Of a stretch of 64,000 bases of DNA, positions 15,720 through 25,002 are shown in pieces (the first letter of the stretch is position 1; every line of letters begins with the position of its first letter). The position numbers and the translations under genes were made by a program. The notes under the pieces were generated by a model. The model searched no databases. It was not told the DNA's origin and saw only the letters and a list, made by a program, of their open reading frames with translations. Source of the DNA: Planctomycetota bacterium (GTDB lineage: Bacteria > Planctomycetota > UBA8742 > UBA2392); NCBI GenBank assembly GCA_020845475.1, contig JADLFN010000073.1, positions 1-64,000 on the forward strand, given 5' to 3'.

Positions 15720-16910
15720 GTCGTAGGCGATGATGTGCGAGCCCGTCATGAACGAGCCCTCAATCTGCGAGCCGGCAATCGGCTCCAGCGTAGCCGCGTC
15801 GAAACGCTGCACCGCGGGGTTGCCGCCCGGCACGTAACTCACGCAGAAATCCTTGCCATCAAGCGTAAGAGCCACGCCCAGCGGGCGCGTCATCTCGACT
15901 GACTTGATGTAGCGCTGTTCCTTGAGGTTCCAGTACGTGAGGATGTTGCCCGTGGGATTGGTCGCGGCCACGGTGCCCGTGGGTTCGTGAATCGCGACGC
16001 TGAGCGTTTCGCCCAGCATCTTGGCCGTGATCTCGGTGGGGTCGCCCATGGTCAGCGTCTTGCCATCCTTGGGCCGCAGGCTGATGCCGCCCTGCGCACT
16101 GGCTTGATTGGGCACTCCGTCGCGCGGCGCGGAAACAATCGCGAGATCTTTGGCGGCCGTAATCGCCAGGTGGCCGGCGTTGAGTTTCTCGTTGGGGAAC
16201 GTCACGCGCTCGAGCAATTTTTCGCTGGCGATGTCCACGAACGTCACGCACGGCGCGGCTTCATCGCCCGTCGCGCCCAGCGCAGCACCGCCGTTGGTGA
16301 TGACGAGCGTTTGTCCGCCGTCAATCATGTGCATGTCATGGGGCGCCTCGCCGAAAGTGGGGAACTTGCCGAGCTCTTTGAACGTGGAGCCGTCGCGCAC
16401 AACGACCACGCCCTTGTACGTCGCCATCTCGGTTTCGGTGCAATACAGCTTGCTGCCGTCGAGAGACCACGCGCCGTGGCCGTAAAACTTGCGGCCTTTG
16501 TCAGTGGTGATGGTGTTGAGCACCTTGCCCGTCTTGAGATCAACTTCGCAGCAGCCGGGGCCCTGCTTTTCGAAGAGCACGGCGCGCTCGGGCTTGACGG
16601 GGTTGGGCGTAACGCCGTGCGCCAGGAAAGTGAGGCGCGATTTTCTGGCCGCAGGCTTGGCGGCGTCGAGGTCCAGCACTGATAGCAGGAATATCGTCGC
16701 TCCGGCTTCATCCTGCAGGCGGGCCGCGCCGATGATCGTGCCCTTTTTCTGCAGCACGGGCGAATCGGGTTTGGGCGGCGGTTCCTTGGCGGGCGCGTTG
16801 CCGCCGTCCTGGGAGCTGACTCTCTGCTCGCAGCCGATAATGGCAATGGAACCGATGCCGGCAAGCGTCACGCCCGCACGGCGAAGAAACTCACGACGAG
16901 ACAAAGTCAT
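15714..16910 (-). CDS. DUF1513-type Tat-exported lipoprotein (beta-propeller)
   Basis: 398 residues. The N-terminus SRREFLRRAG is a twin-arginine signal and AIIGC supplies a lipobox Cys, so the folded protein is probably exported by Tat and lipidated. The body has repeated blade-like segments (GHGAWSLDGSKLYCTETE, APHDMHMIDGGQTLVITNGG, YVPGGNPAVQRFDA) as in the DUF1513 seven-bladed family. Members are often linked to imelysin/iron-uptake loci, but no such genes lie nearby. Internal CC (GPGCCEVD) is notable. It is a single gene, running toward the TatT-like gene. Confidence 0.8.
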   Translation of the reverse strand: MTLSRREFLRRAGVTLAGIGSIAIIGCEQRVSSQDGGNAPAKEPPPKPDSPVLQKKGTIIGAARLQDEAGATIFLLSVLDLDAAKPAARKSRLTFLAHGVTPNPVKPERAVLFEKQGPGCCEVDLKTGKVLNTITTDKGRKFYGHGAWSLDGSKLYCTETEMATYKGVVVVRDGSTFKELGKFPTFGEAPHDMHMIDGGQTLVITNGGAALGATGDEAAPCVTFVDIASEKLLERVTFPNEKLNAGHLAITAAKDLAIVSAPRDGVPNQASAQGGISLRPKDGKTLTMGDPTEITAKMLGETLSVAIHEPTGTVAATNPTGNILTYWNLKEQRYIKSVEMTRPLGVALTLDGKDFCVSYVPGGNPAVQRFDAATLEPIAGSQIEGSFMTGSHIIAYDL

Positions 16911-16964
16911 CGTACCCTCTCTTTCCCCGCAGCAATTGAGGATAGCAGAGTCTGGAGTTCGCGG

Positions 16965-18326
16965 CTACTTGATGCGTGGCAGGCCGAGGTCGGTCAAATA
17001 TTGGTTGACGATCATCAGGGCAAAGGCCACCACGCCCAGGAACATCAGCAGATACATGGCTACTATGAAAACGGTGTATCCGGAAATCGCAAACCTCGGC
17101 GGAGGCGGTGACTTGAGCTTGACCTCGGTTTCTTTGGCGATGATGCTGCGTGTGGCCACTCGGCGCTCGCCCGGGTCGTTTTCTTCCTGAACCTCGGCGG
17201 TCGACTTGCGAATGAAATGCATCTGCGCCGACGCTTTTTCGCCGCGCGAGGCGATAGCGGCGGCCGCCTGTTCAGCGGCGGTTGTGGCGGCCGGGGGCAA
17301 AGAGCTTTCGCTGGTGGCTTCAGGAAGCTGCACCGGATCGGCGGGCAGGGCTTCATCAATCGCTTCAGGTGTGCCGTTCCGGTGAACGACAACTTCCTTG
17401 TGGAGGTTCGTCGGGAACGTGAGGTTGCTCAGGGTTCCTTCTGCCGGCGCAAGCGCGCTGGCGGCTGCAACCTGAGACTGCCGGGCCGATTCCTGGCGCT
17501 GTGCCTCTTCGAGGAATTTCTCAAGCTCCGCCACTTCGTTGGTGCTGCCCAGCTGCGGCATGAGGCGCCGGCTGATGCCCTTCTTCACGCGCGCGGCTTC
17601 TGCTGCCGAACGCAGGCTATCTAGGTAGGCCGTGCTGCTGGAGGAGCGCAAGTCGCGATATGAAATTGAACGCGTCTTGCTTGCCGATGCGGTGGGCGGT
17701 GCGAAGTGGCCCGAGTTCCCCACGGGGGAAAGCGCGCCTGCCGGCGCCACCCAGCTTTCGAAGATCTTTTTCTTGCCGCGCTCGAGGCGTTCGCGCCGGC
17801 GAATCTTGGTTTCGCCAGTCAGACTGTGGCCCACGCGCCCCAATTTGAGTTTGTTCGTGCCAAAGGCGGTAGATTGCGCGAGATCGCGCTGCTCTGGTTC
17901 GCGCCGTGGCAGCGCCTTGGTGGGTTGCGATGCCACGTCTAGTGGCATCTTCATGGTCGCCTGTTCCGCGACAGAATTGACTGGTGCCGGCGCGGCTTCT
18001 TCTCTTGCGGCAGAGTCCGTGATCGGTTTGGCACCGAACACGGTGGGCGCGTTGCCATCTGCGGATTGAGGCAGGGTATCGCGCACGAGTTCGGCGAGAA
18101 CTTCTGTTTGCTTGGCGGCGGTGGACGGCGCGGCCGTCAGTGCGCTGCCGGCTATCATCTTGCTGCTGTTGGAGGCTTCCGCAGGCGGACTTTGGGTCAG
18201 GTATGGCCGCAGATCGGCAATGCCCTTGCCGCAGTTCATGCACACGGCGGCATAGTTCCCTTGCACCCACGAAACGGTGAACAGGCTCTGGCAGGAGGGA
18301 CAACGAATCTCCACCTGTTCTGCCAT
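16965..18326 (-). CDS. Zinc-ribbon protein with disordered middle and C-terminal membrane anchor
   Basis: 453 residues from the ATG at 18326 (GAGAG upstream); a longer frame to 18419 lacks a ribosome site. Residues about 6-33 hold two CxxC knuckles (CPSCQSLF, CMNCGKG) typical of an MJ0042-like zinc ribbon. About 350 residues of Ala/Pro/Glu-rich, probably disordered sequence follow, then one transmembrane helix at about 415-440 (FIVAMYLLMFLGVVAFALM). The likely topology is cytoplasmic zinc ribbon and tail anchor. Similar arrangements occur in myxobacterial and planctomycete signalling or gliding proteins, but no function can be assigned. Divergent from rnhC with a 91-base spacer. Confidence 0.8.
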   Translation of the reverse strand: MAEQVEIRCPSCQSLFTVSWVQGNYAAVCMNCGKGIADLRPYLTQSPPAEASNSSKMIAGSALTAAPSTAAKQTEVLAELVRDTLPQSADGNAPTVFGAKPITDSAAREEAAPAPVNSVAEQATMKMPLDVASQPTKALPRREPEQRDLAQSTAFGTNKLKLGRVGHSLTGETKIRRRERLERGKKKIFESWVAPAGALSPVGNSGHFAPPTASASKTRSISYRDLRSSSSTAYLDSLRSAAEAARVKKGISRRLMPQLGSTNEVAELEKFLEEAQRQESARQSQVAAASALAPAEGTLSNLTFPTNLHKEVVVHRNGTPEAIDEALPADPVQLPEATSESSLPPAATTAAEQAAAAIASRGEKASAQMHFIRKSTAEVQEENDPGERRVATRSIIAKETEVKLKSPPPPRFAISGYTVFIVAMYLLMFLGVVAFALMIVNQYLTDLGLPRIK

Positions 18327-18417
18327 GCGCGCTCTCTCGCGGGTTGGGAACATGATAGCTTTGGCTGGCCGCGCGGGGCGCATTGCATATTGGGCCTCCG
18401 TCGCATAGTGTCGGGGC

Positions 18418-19368
18418 ATGGCAGATTTTCCGGCTTATTGCGCAGACTTGCTCTCCAAGGCCAAAGCTGCGGGTTTTAGCGTGCTGGCCGAACGCAAACT
18501 GGACTACGGTCGGCAATTTGAACTCTCAGATGGCGGGGGCGCCAAGGCCACACTGAGTTGTTACCAGGGCAAAAAGGGATTTTCGTTTGTGGTGGGGGGC
18601 AAGCACGCCGCTGTGCTGGGCGAGGCGCTTGGAGGCGGAGTCTCCGCCAAAGCCGTGCCGGCGGGCGCACAGCTTGACCCATTCAATCTTGGCTTTCCCC
18701 GCATTGGCGGCGATGAGTCAGGGAAGGGCGATTTTTTCGGGCCGCTGGTGGTGGCCGCATTCTATGTAGAAGAAAAGGGCGCCGCGGTGCTGCAAGAGAT
18801 GGGCGTGGCCGACTGCAAAACGCTCAGCGATGCAGCCGTGGAACGCCTGGCGGGCTTGCTGGAGCCGGGCAAGCTGACAAAGGGCGGCATCGGCCACGTA
18901 ATCGCCCTGATGCCGCGCGATTACAATGCGCGTTACGCTGACGTCGGCAATCTGAACCTGCTGTTGTCGCAGCTTCACGGCGAGTGCGTCAACGAACTGA
19001 TGCTGCGCCTGGATCAGGTCAAGAAGCGCCTCGTGCGGCGCGGCACCCAGGGCCCGCGCGCCGTGCTGATTGACCAGTTTGCGACCAGTACCAGCGCACT
19101 GGCTACGGCGCTGAACCTGCCGCCAGGCTGTGACCTCGTGACGCGCACGGGCGGCGAAGCGGATATTGCCTGTGCGGCCGCGAGTGTGCTGGCGCGAGCC
19201 GAGTTTCTGCGCGCTTTGCGTGCGCTGGGTGCCGAGTACGGTCAGGATCTCGCGCCGGGTGCGGGCCCGCCCACAATCAAGGCCGCGCGCGAATTCAAGA
19301 AGTCCTTTGGCAAGGAAGAACTGGCAAAGGTGGCCAAGACGCACTTCAAGACCATGGATTCTCTGTAG
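18418..19368 (+). CDS. rnhC: Ribonuclease HIII
   Basis: Endonuclease cleaving the RNA strand of RNA-DNA hybrids; 316 residues, the usual RNase HIII length. The N-terminal about 85 residues form the TBP-like substrate-binding domain. The signature IGGDESGKGDFFGPLVVAA carries the first catalytic Asp-Glu pair; DESGKGD distinguishes HIII from HII. Later acidic residues lie in AVLIDQF and in GEADIACAAASVLARAEFL. The enzyme removes R-loops and misincorporated stretches. It is transcribed alone, divergent from the zinc-ribbon gene. Confidence 0.95.
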   Translation: MADFPAYCADLLSKAKAAGFSVLAERKLDYGRQFELSDGGGAKATLSCYQGKKGFSFVVGGKHAAVLGEALGGGVSAKAVPAGAQLDPFNLGFPRIGGDESGKGDFFGPLVVAAFYVEEKGAAVLQEMGVADCKTLSDAAVERLAGLLEPGKLTKGGIGHVIALMPRDYNARYADVGNLNLLLSQLHGECVNELMLRLDQVKKRLVRRGTQGPRAVLIDQFATSTSALATALNLPPGCDLVTRTGGEADIACAAASVLARAEFLRALRALGAEYGQDLAPGAGPPTIKAAREFKKSFGKEELAKVAKTHFKTMDSL

Positions 19369-19446
19369 GGTTGGAGGCTGCCCGGTTGACACCTTGTGCT
19401 TCGCAACTACCATCTGCGCGTCAATTTGCGCCATCATGAGGTCTGC

Positions 19447-20571
19447 GTGTACCGATTCGCGAAGTACCTGATTCCCTCCTTGCTGCTTGCGGCTGCCGCC
19501 CTGATCAGTTTTGTTTCCGCACAGGACGATGGCGCCGTGCCCGGCCCCAAGCCCTATAAATTCGTGCTCGGCCCGGAACTCAAGGGTGAAGAAGCCAAGA
19601 ACGCCGTGGTCAAGCCCGCGTTCAAGGCCGTGGCCGACGACCAGTTCAATTACGACGTTTACTTCAACGTGCGGCGCAGCGGCGGTACCAGCCAGGGCGG
19701 CGCGGGCGGGTTTGCTCGCAGCGAAACCTGGACGGCATTGTGCAACCTCCTGATGGAAGAAAATGAGCTTGCCGGCCGCAAAGACCTGCGCGCGGCTTTC
19801 CGCTATGACGCTTTGTTCTTTGACCTCACGGACGGCGACGCTGATTACTCCGGGTATGTCGGGCCTGCCAGCGGTGAAGGCGGCGAGCGCAAAGCGGCGA
19901 CTTTCTGGAAGGTCGGCAAAGACGGCACGCGCACGACGGCCTATGCCATCCCGGGCTGGACGGGCGTGAGCAGTAACGGTGTTGAAGGTGCGCGAAGCAC
20001 GCAATCCGTCGGGGCCAATGCCTCGGCATGGTTCAGCGTTTCGGGTGCTGGCCGCGTTTACGACGAGCTCTATTTTGCCGAGTACGATTCCGCTGACCAG
20101 CGCAGCTACCCTGCGCGCCTGCTGGATCCGGTGCACATCGCCCTGGGCCTGATGCCTGAGTTCGCGCCCGACGCCAGCGTGCAGTTGAACGGAACGACCA
20201 CCGTACGCCGCCGCATGCCCATGGGATCACTGCCCGGTGCCACAGTCGATTACGAGCTCACCTACACGCTGGAAAGAGTTTATGGCACGCAGGCTGATCC
20301 CACCTGCGCGCAGTTCAAATTCAGCGCCAAACCGGTTACATCAGCCCAGAGCACAGACCTGGATGCCCAATGGAGCATCCGTTTCACCGCGCCGGAGATT
20401 GTGGATGGCCTGCTGGTCTATGATCTGGTTAAGGGCGTGGCCGCCATCGTGCGTTACAAGTATGCGCTCAAGGGTGAGCTTGTCGGGCGCGGTTCGGGCG
20501 CACCGGCATCGAATTTTGTGTGCGAGGCTGAGTTTTCAGCCTCGCTGAGGAAAGAATCGAAGTCAAAATAG
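19447..20571 (+). CDS. Exported protein of unknown function
   Basis: 374 residues from a GTG at 19447, chosen for GAGG 5 bases upstream and because it begins the signal peptide directly (YRFAKYLIPSLLLAAAALI, cleavage near SAQDD). An upstream GTG at 19396 would add 17 residues. The mature protein is beta-rich, with a Gly-rich loop (SGGTSQGGAGGFARSE) and no motif I recognise. The pattern, a late DLVKGVAAIVRYKYALKGEL strand pair before the C-terminus, is seen in secreted planctomycete proteins of unknown role. The next gene starts after about 130 bases. Confidence 0.75.
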   Translation: MYRFAKYLIPSLLLAAAALISFVSAQDDGAVPGPKPYKFVLGPELKGEEAKNAVVKPAFKAVADDQFNYDVYFNVRRSGGTSQGGAGGFARSETWTALCNLLMEENELAGRKDLRAAFRYDALFFDLTDGDADYSGYVGPASGEGGERKAATFWKVGKDGTRTTAYAIPGWTGVSSNGVEGARSTQSVGANASAWFSVSGAGRVYDELYFAEYDSADQRSYPARLLDPVHIALGLMPEFAPDASVQLNGTTTVRRRMPMGSLPGATVDYELTYTLERVYGTQADPTCAQFKFSAKPVTSAQSTDLDAQWSIRFTAPEIVDGLLVYDLVKGVAAIVRYKYALKGELVGRGSGAPASNFVCEAEFSASLRKESKSK

Positions 20572-20702
20572 GAGGTTTCGCCGGAGTCATTGCGCGTCGT
20601 GGAGCCGACCAGCCTGCCCAAGGGCATACAGGTCCGCGCCATTTCGCGAAGACTCCGGCGAGGCCAACGAGCGGCAGGCCGGCGCGGCTTGCCAAGGAGA
20701 GA

Positions 20703-21503
20703 CTGATTTTTCACGAGGACGCGTCTCGGCCGCAGGCCGACGCAGAAGAACCCCGGGAAACGACCCCCGGCGGAGAGCATAGCCGCGAGCGCAAGCCGGC
20801 GGCGCCCCAACAGCCGCCGGATCGATACCGCCTGAGATTTGAAAAGCGCGGAGCGCTCAAGTTCATTTCCCATCATGACCTGATGCGGACTTTTGAGCTG
20901 GCGTTGCGCCGCGGTGGCATTGACGTTGCCCACTCCAGGGGATTCAACCCGCGACCGAAACTTTCCTTCGCCATGGCCTTGCCGCTGGGCGTGGAATCTC
21001 TTGACGAGATCCTCGACATTGACCTCGCCACGCCTCTGCCTCCGCAGACACTGCTTGAAGTGCTTCAGAAACAGATGCCTGCGGGGATCCGCTTGCGCGA
21101 ATGCCGCAACGCCCATGGCCGGCCACGGGTCACGGCCTGCGAGTTTGAAATCGACCTCGAACTCGATGCGGCGGCGCTGGCCGCATTGCAGGAGCGGTTG
21201 GCCGCGTTCCTGGCCGGGGGCGCGGTCATGCACACGCGCCACAAGGGCCCCGGCAAAAGGGCGCGTGTGCTGGATGCGCGCGGCCATACGCTGGAGGCTA
21301 AGCTTGACGCGTCAAGATTGTTCCTGCGCATTGCGTTTTCGCCGCAGGGTGGAATGAAGCCGACCGACTTGCTGGAAGTGCTGGGCGAAGATGCGCTCGC
21401 GCACCGGATTGTGAAAACGAAGACCATTTACGAAGAGGGCGCCGCACTGAGCGGCGATGAACAACAGGCGCAAAGCGCCGAAAGAACGGAAGAACATGAG
21501 TAA
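20703..21503 (+). CDS. DUF2344 (TIGR03936-type) radical-SAM-associated protein with a non-standard start
   Basis: The core YRLRFEKRGALKFISHHDL, then ELALRRGGIDVAHSRGFNP and KLSFAMALPLGVES, is diagnostic of DUF2344. These proteins usually form the C-terminus of, or sit beside, a radical SAM protein and commonly precede an RNase E/G gene as here. The first ATG in frame is at 20883, which would cut the conserved N-terminus. The frame is open back to a stop at 20529 with no ATG, GTG or TTG. CTG at 20703 or ATT at 20706, just after AAGGAG at 20694-20699, are the best starts; the product is then about 265 residues with a Pro/Glu-rich leader. No radical SAM gene is adjacent. The 3' end overlaps the RNase gene by 8 bases. 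Confidence 0.75.
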   Translation: MIFHEDASRPQADAEEPRETTPGGEHSRERKPAAPQQPPDRYRLRFEKRGALKFISHHDLMRTFELALRRGGIDVAHSRGFNPRPKLSFAMALPLGVESLDEILDIDLATPLPPQTLLEVLQKQMPAGIRLRECRNAHGRPRVTACEFEIDLELDAAALAALQERLAAFLAGGAVMHTRHKGPGKRARVLDARGHTLEAKLDASRLFLRIAFSPQGGMKPTDLLEVLGEDALAHRIVKTKTIYEEGAALSGDEQQAQSAERTEEHE

Positions 21504-24500
21504 GAAAATTCTGATGAACGTGGCGGAAGGCGACGAGTGCCGCATTGCCGTAGTGGAAGACGGCCGGCTGTTTGAGTACTTCGTGGACCGCCCTTCGCAG
21601 CTCAAGCACCTGGGCAATATTTACAAAGGCATCGTCAGCAACGTCGAGCCCGGTATTCAGGCGGCATTCATTGACCTGGGCCTGGATCGCAACGGCTTTC
21701 TGCATGTCAGCGACACGTTGCAGGCCTACTCGCGCACCCAGAGCGTGACCGAGCTGTACCACCAAGTCACGCGCGCCTCCGGCGCATCCGAGATGCCGCC
21801 CTACAGCGATCAAGTGCCGCCGCAGGAAGTGAAGGAGGAAGGCGGTTTCACGGAAGAGGCAGAGTCACAAGATGAAACGTCTGCGCAGTCAGTGGACGCC
21901 GGTTCGGAATCCGGCCAGGCCGAAGACAGCAGCGAAATCGACGAAGCGGCAAAGGAGCGTGAAGAGCCGGCATTTCTCGACAACCTCACGCAGGTTACGC
22001 CCGGCCACAACGTGACACACTCGCCCACGGAAGTGCTGGCCGATCGTGGCGTCAGCGGCCGCATGCCCGCAATCAGGCCCATCGAGCAGCCTCAACAAGC
22101 GCCAGCGCAGCCCGTTGATATGCCCCGGGAAGCAGAACAGCCTCCCGAGCCCGACGTGGTTCCCGGCAAGGTGAGCGAGCACGAGGATTTGGGCCTCGTG
22201 CCGCAGCCGAAGCAGCATCGCAAGAAGCGTGACCCGCTGGCGCTGTTTCAAGCGCCGCCCGCCGCCACGGATTTCAAGTTGCCGGCACCGCCCAAGAAGA
22301 AGCGTTCGGGCATGTTCCATGCTGTCCCCGCCCCCCAGGATTCGCCGGCAAGCGAAACCAAGCCCGCCGACGAGGTGCCCAAGGACGCCAACGGAAGCTT
22401 CGATCGCGATGGCAATCCCGGCGGCGATGACGGCACGAGTGCGCCCCCGCGACGCTTCATGCGCGGCCCACTTCCCAAAGTCCAGAACCTGCTCAAGCGC
22501 GGACAGGAAGTGATGGTGCAGGTCACCAAGGCCAGCCAGGGAGGCAAGGGCCCGGGCTTGAGCACCTACCTGAGCCTGCCCGGCCGCTACATGGTGCTGA
22601 TGCCGAATTCGAACAAGGGCGGCGTTTCGCGCAAGATCGACGATGATTCCCAGCGCGACAACCTTCGCAAGATGCTCGACTCGCTGCCCGTGCCCGAGGG
22701 CATGGGCGTGGTGATCCGCACGGCGGCCATTGGCCGCACCTTTGACGAACTATCGCGCGATCTGAATTACCTGTTGCGCCTTTGGAATGTCATCGTGCAG
22801 CGCATTCACGAAGCGCCCGCGCCCGCATTGATCTACGCCGACACCGACCCGGCGATTCGCGCCGTGCGCGACTACTTCACGGCTGATACCGACGAAATCA
22901 TCATCGACGACAAATCGGCCTACGAGCGCGTGCTGGCGTTCTTTGATACCACCATGCCCAGCTTCAAGGAGCGCGTGAAGCTGTACGAGAAGGAAGTCCC
23001 GCTCTTTTATGCCGAGGGCATCGAAACGCAGATTGACCACATCTTCGACAAGAAGGTGCCCCTGAAATCAGGCGGCTATCTTTACATTGAGCAAACCGAG
23101 GCGCTCGTCGCCATTGACGTCAACTCCGGCAAGTTCACCAGCGCCGGCGACGCCGAGCAGACGGCCTATCGCACCAACCTTGAGGCGATTCCCGAGATCG
23201 TGCGCCAGCTTCGCTTGCGCGACCTTGGCGGCATCATCTGCAACGATTTCATCGACATGCTTGGCGCATCGCACCGCGCCGACATCGAAAACGCGCTCAA
23301 GCGCGAACTGCGCAAGGATCGCGCCCGCACCAAGATTGCGCGTATGAGTCCCTTTGGCGTGATGGAAATGACGCGCCAGCGCGTGCGCCCCTCGATTCGC
23401 GCCTACACCTATGTGCCCTGCCCGACGTGCACGGGCTCGGGTCACGTTCGCTCGGCCGAAACGCTGTGCCTGACACTGATTCGCCAGATGAAGCTGGCGC
23501 TGAGCGAGGAGCGGGTCAAATCGCTGATGGTGCAGGTGCACCCGCATGTTCTCTCTCACCTGCACAGCGAGTTCCGCGAGGACATGGATCAGCTCGAAGA
23601 GAAGTACGACAAGCGCATCATCTTCGAATACGCCCGCGACCTCGTGCTCGGCGACGCGCGCATCTTCTACGTCAACGATCGCGATCTGCGCGTGCTTTAC
23701 GACCTTGATCAGCGCATCAACCAGTTCGTCAAGGAAGCCGAACACCAGAGCAAGGTCAACGTGCCTTTGCCGCCCGCGAGCCTTGGCGTGGCCGGACAGC
23801 CCGAGCCCGACGTGCGCTTCAGCGATCGTCGCGGCGGCCGCCGCGGCGGCAAGCGCCAGCGCGATCGCGACCTTGAGCGCCAGGCCAAAATGCTTCGCAC
23901 CAGCAGTGAAAACGCAAAGGCCGTTCCCAGTTTTGGCGCTGAAATGCCGGAGTTGCCGGCCGCGCCTGCCGGTACTCCCGCGCCCGCTCCTGCCAACGGA
24001 AACGGCCAGCAGCGCGACCGCTTCCGTGACCGCCGTGATCGCGGCCGACGTCGTGACCGCCACGGTGCACCGCAGCACAACACGGCTGTATCCCAAGGTG
24101 CAGGGGGCACTCCCGCCCAGGTTTCGCCCGAGCCAACCATCGACGCGGCACCCGCGGGCCCTCAAGCGTCGCAGCCGACGGATGGCGCGCAGTCTTCGCA
24201 CGCGCTCCAGGCAAACGGAAGTGCAGGCCGCCCCTTTGACCCCGCAACAGGCAAATCACTGGACAATTCCCAGGGCAAGCGGCGTCGGGGCCGTCGCGGC
24301 GGCCGCCGCAGGCGCGAGCGTGAGGAACGCCGCCGCCAGATGATTGCACAAGGTCAGCCCGGTCAACAAGGGCAGCCGATCATGCCTGGCCAACCTGTCA
24401 GCCAGCCGCAGGAAGTCGTAGCGCCGGCGCCAGTCGTCAGCGCGCCAACGCCGCAGGCCGAACCTCAGGAGGTTTCGTCCGCTGCCCCGGTCACGCAATC

Positions 24501-24738
24501 TTTGCCGGCAGCCGCCACGGATGCTCCGGCGAAGAAGGGCCGCACCGGTCGCCGCACCAAGGCGGAAGCCGCGCAGATCGAAACCGCAGCCGCCGAGCCA
24601 AAGAAGCGCGCGCCACGCAAAAAGCCCGAAGCTGCACCCAAGCGGGCAGCACGCAAGAAACCTGAAGGCGAAGAAAAGGCCACGAAGAAGGCCGCAGCCA
24701 AGAAGCCCGCAGTCAAGAAAACGGCCAGGAAAAAGTGA
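21496..24738 (+). CDS. RNase E/G family ribonuclease with long S1 insertion and basic tail
   Basis: Endoribonuclease for mRNA decay and rRNA processing; 1080 residues from the ATG at 21496 (GGAAG upstream). The S1 domain begins at NIYKGIVSNVEPGIQAAF (about residue 48) and is interrupted after GFLHVSDTL by about 240 low-complexity residues. It resumes near residue 325 (LLKRGQEVMVQV). Catalytic Asp residues sit in AIDVNSGKFTS (about 540) and NDFIDM (about 587), and the Zn-link Cys pair in CPTCTGSG (about 641). From about 750 the tail is Arg/Gln/Pro-rich, with a GRRGGRRRRERE block and a Lys/Ala end like histone H1, likely an RNA-binding and degradosome-scaffold region. Coupled to the upstream DUF2344 gene. 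Confidence 0.93.
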   Translation: MSKKILMNVAEGDECRIAVVEDGRLFEYFVDRPSQLKHLGNIYKGIVSNVEPGIQAAFIDLGLDRNGFLHVSDTLQAYSRTQSVTELYHQVTRASGASEMPPYSDQVPPQEVKEEGGFTEEAESQDETSAQSVDAGSESGQAEDSSEIDEAAKEREEPAFLDNLTQVTPGHNVTHSPTEVLADRGVSGRMPAIRPIEQPQQAPAQPVDMPREAEQPPEPDVVPGKVSEHEDLGLVPQPKQHRKKRDPLALFQAPPAATDFKLPAPPKKKRSGMFHAVPAPQDSPASETKPADEVPKDANGSFDRDGNPGGDDGTSAPPRRFMRGPLPKVQNLLKRGQEVMVQVTKASQGGKGPGLSTYLSLPGRYMVLMPNSNKGGVSRKIDDDSQRDNLRKMLDSLPVPEGMGVVIRTAAIGRTFDELSRDLNYLLRLWNVIVQRIHEAPAPALIYADTDPAIRAVRDYFTADTDEIIIDDKSAYERVLAFFDTTMPSFKERVKLYEKEVPLFYAEGIETQIDHIFDKKVPLKSGGYLYIEQTEALVAIDVNSGKFTSAGDAEQTAYRTNLEAIPEIVRQLRLRDLGGIICNDFIDMLGASHRADIENALKRELRKDRARTKIARMSPFGVMEMTRQRVRPSIRAYTYVPCPTCTGSGHVRSAETLCLTLIRQMKLALSEERVKSLMVQVHPHVLSHLHSEFREDMDQLEEKYDKRIIFEYARDLVLGDARIFYVNDRDLRVLYDLDQRINQFVKEAEHQSKVNVPLPPASLGVAGQPEPDVRFSDRRGGRRGGKRQRDRDLERQAKMLRTSSENAKAVPSFGAEMPELPAAPAGTPAPAPANGNGQQRDRFRDRRDRGRRRDRHGAPQHNTAVSQGAGGTPAQVSPEPTIDAAPAGPQASQPTDGAQSSHALQANGSAGRPFDPATGKSLDNSQGKRRRGRRGGRRRREREERRRQMIAQGQPGQQGQPIMPGQPVSQPQEVVAPAPVVSAPTPQAEPQEVSSAAPVTQSLPAAATDAPAKKGRTGRRTKAEAAQIETAAAEPKKRAPRKKPEAAPKRAARKKPEGEEKATKKAAAKKPAVKKTARKK

Positions 24739-24746
24739 GTGAGTTT

Positions 24747-24772
24747 GGGGCGGCCCTGGCCGCCCCTGCTCT
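24747..24772 (+). terminator. Probable terminator after the RNase E/G gene
   Basis: 9-bp arms GGGGCGGCC/GGCCGCCCC nearly abutting, followed by TGCTCTTTGT. The T tract is imperfect. Confidence 0.5.
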
Positions 24773-24837
24773 TTGTCATTCGCGCATTGCGTCTGGCGCG
24801 GCTACAATAGCCGCGTCCAAACTTTCGGGAGGCTGTC

Positions 24838-24990
24838 ATGGCGGAACAGAAAAAGAAGGGTTCAAGCCCGGTCAAGCTGCTGGTTCTGTTGATACTTGTG
24901 GTCGCGGCTGCCGGCATTCTGGGCTGGGCTGCGCCCAATACGCCGGTGATCGGGCCGGCCGTGACCTCCATCCGCAACATGATGAAGTAG
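24838..24990 (+). CDS. Small single-pass membrane protein (50 aa), paralogue of the next gene's N-terminus
   Basis: 50 residues, ATG at 24838 with a strong GGGAGG upstream. It has a Lys-rich N-terminus (AEQKKKG), one transmembrane helix (VKLLVLLILVVAAAGILGW) and a short outside tail reading APNTPVIGPAVTSIRNMMK. The tail aligns closely with the same region of the gene at 25003 ([19 protein letters not shown]), so one arose from the other by duplication or domain loss. The two are 12 bases apart and precede kdsA, indicating one operon. The function is unknown; such pairs may form hetero-oligomers in the membrane. Confidence 0.8.
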   Translation: MAEQKKKGSSPVKLLVLLILVVAAAGILGWAAPNTPVIGPAVTSIRNMMK

Positions 24991-25002
24991 CCGGAGCCGG
25001 CG

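Noticed and set aside
18718-20136. 472-residue minus-strand frame over rnhC and the next gene
   Set aside because: Runs across two unrelated plus-strand genes including the RNase HIII signature; a shadow of high-GC coding.
23068-24201. 377-residue minus-strand frame in the RNase E/G tail
   Set aside because: Arises from Arg/Pro-rich coding of the opposite strand; no initiation signal or motif.
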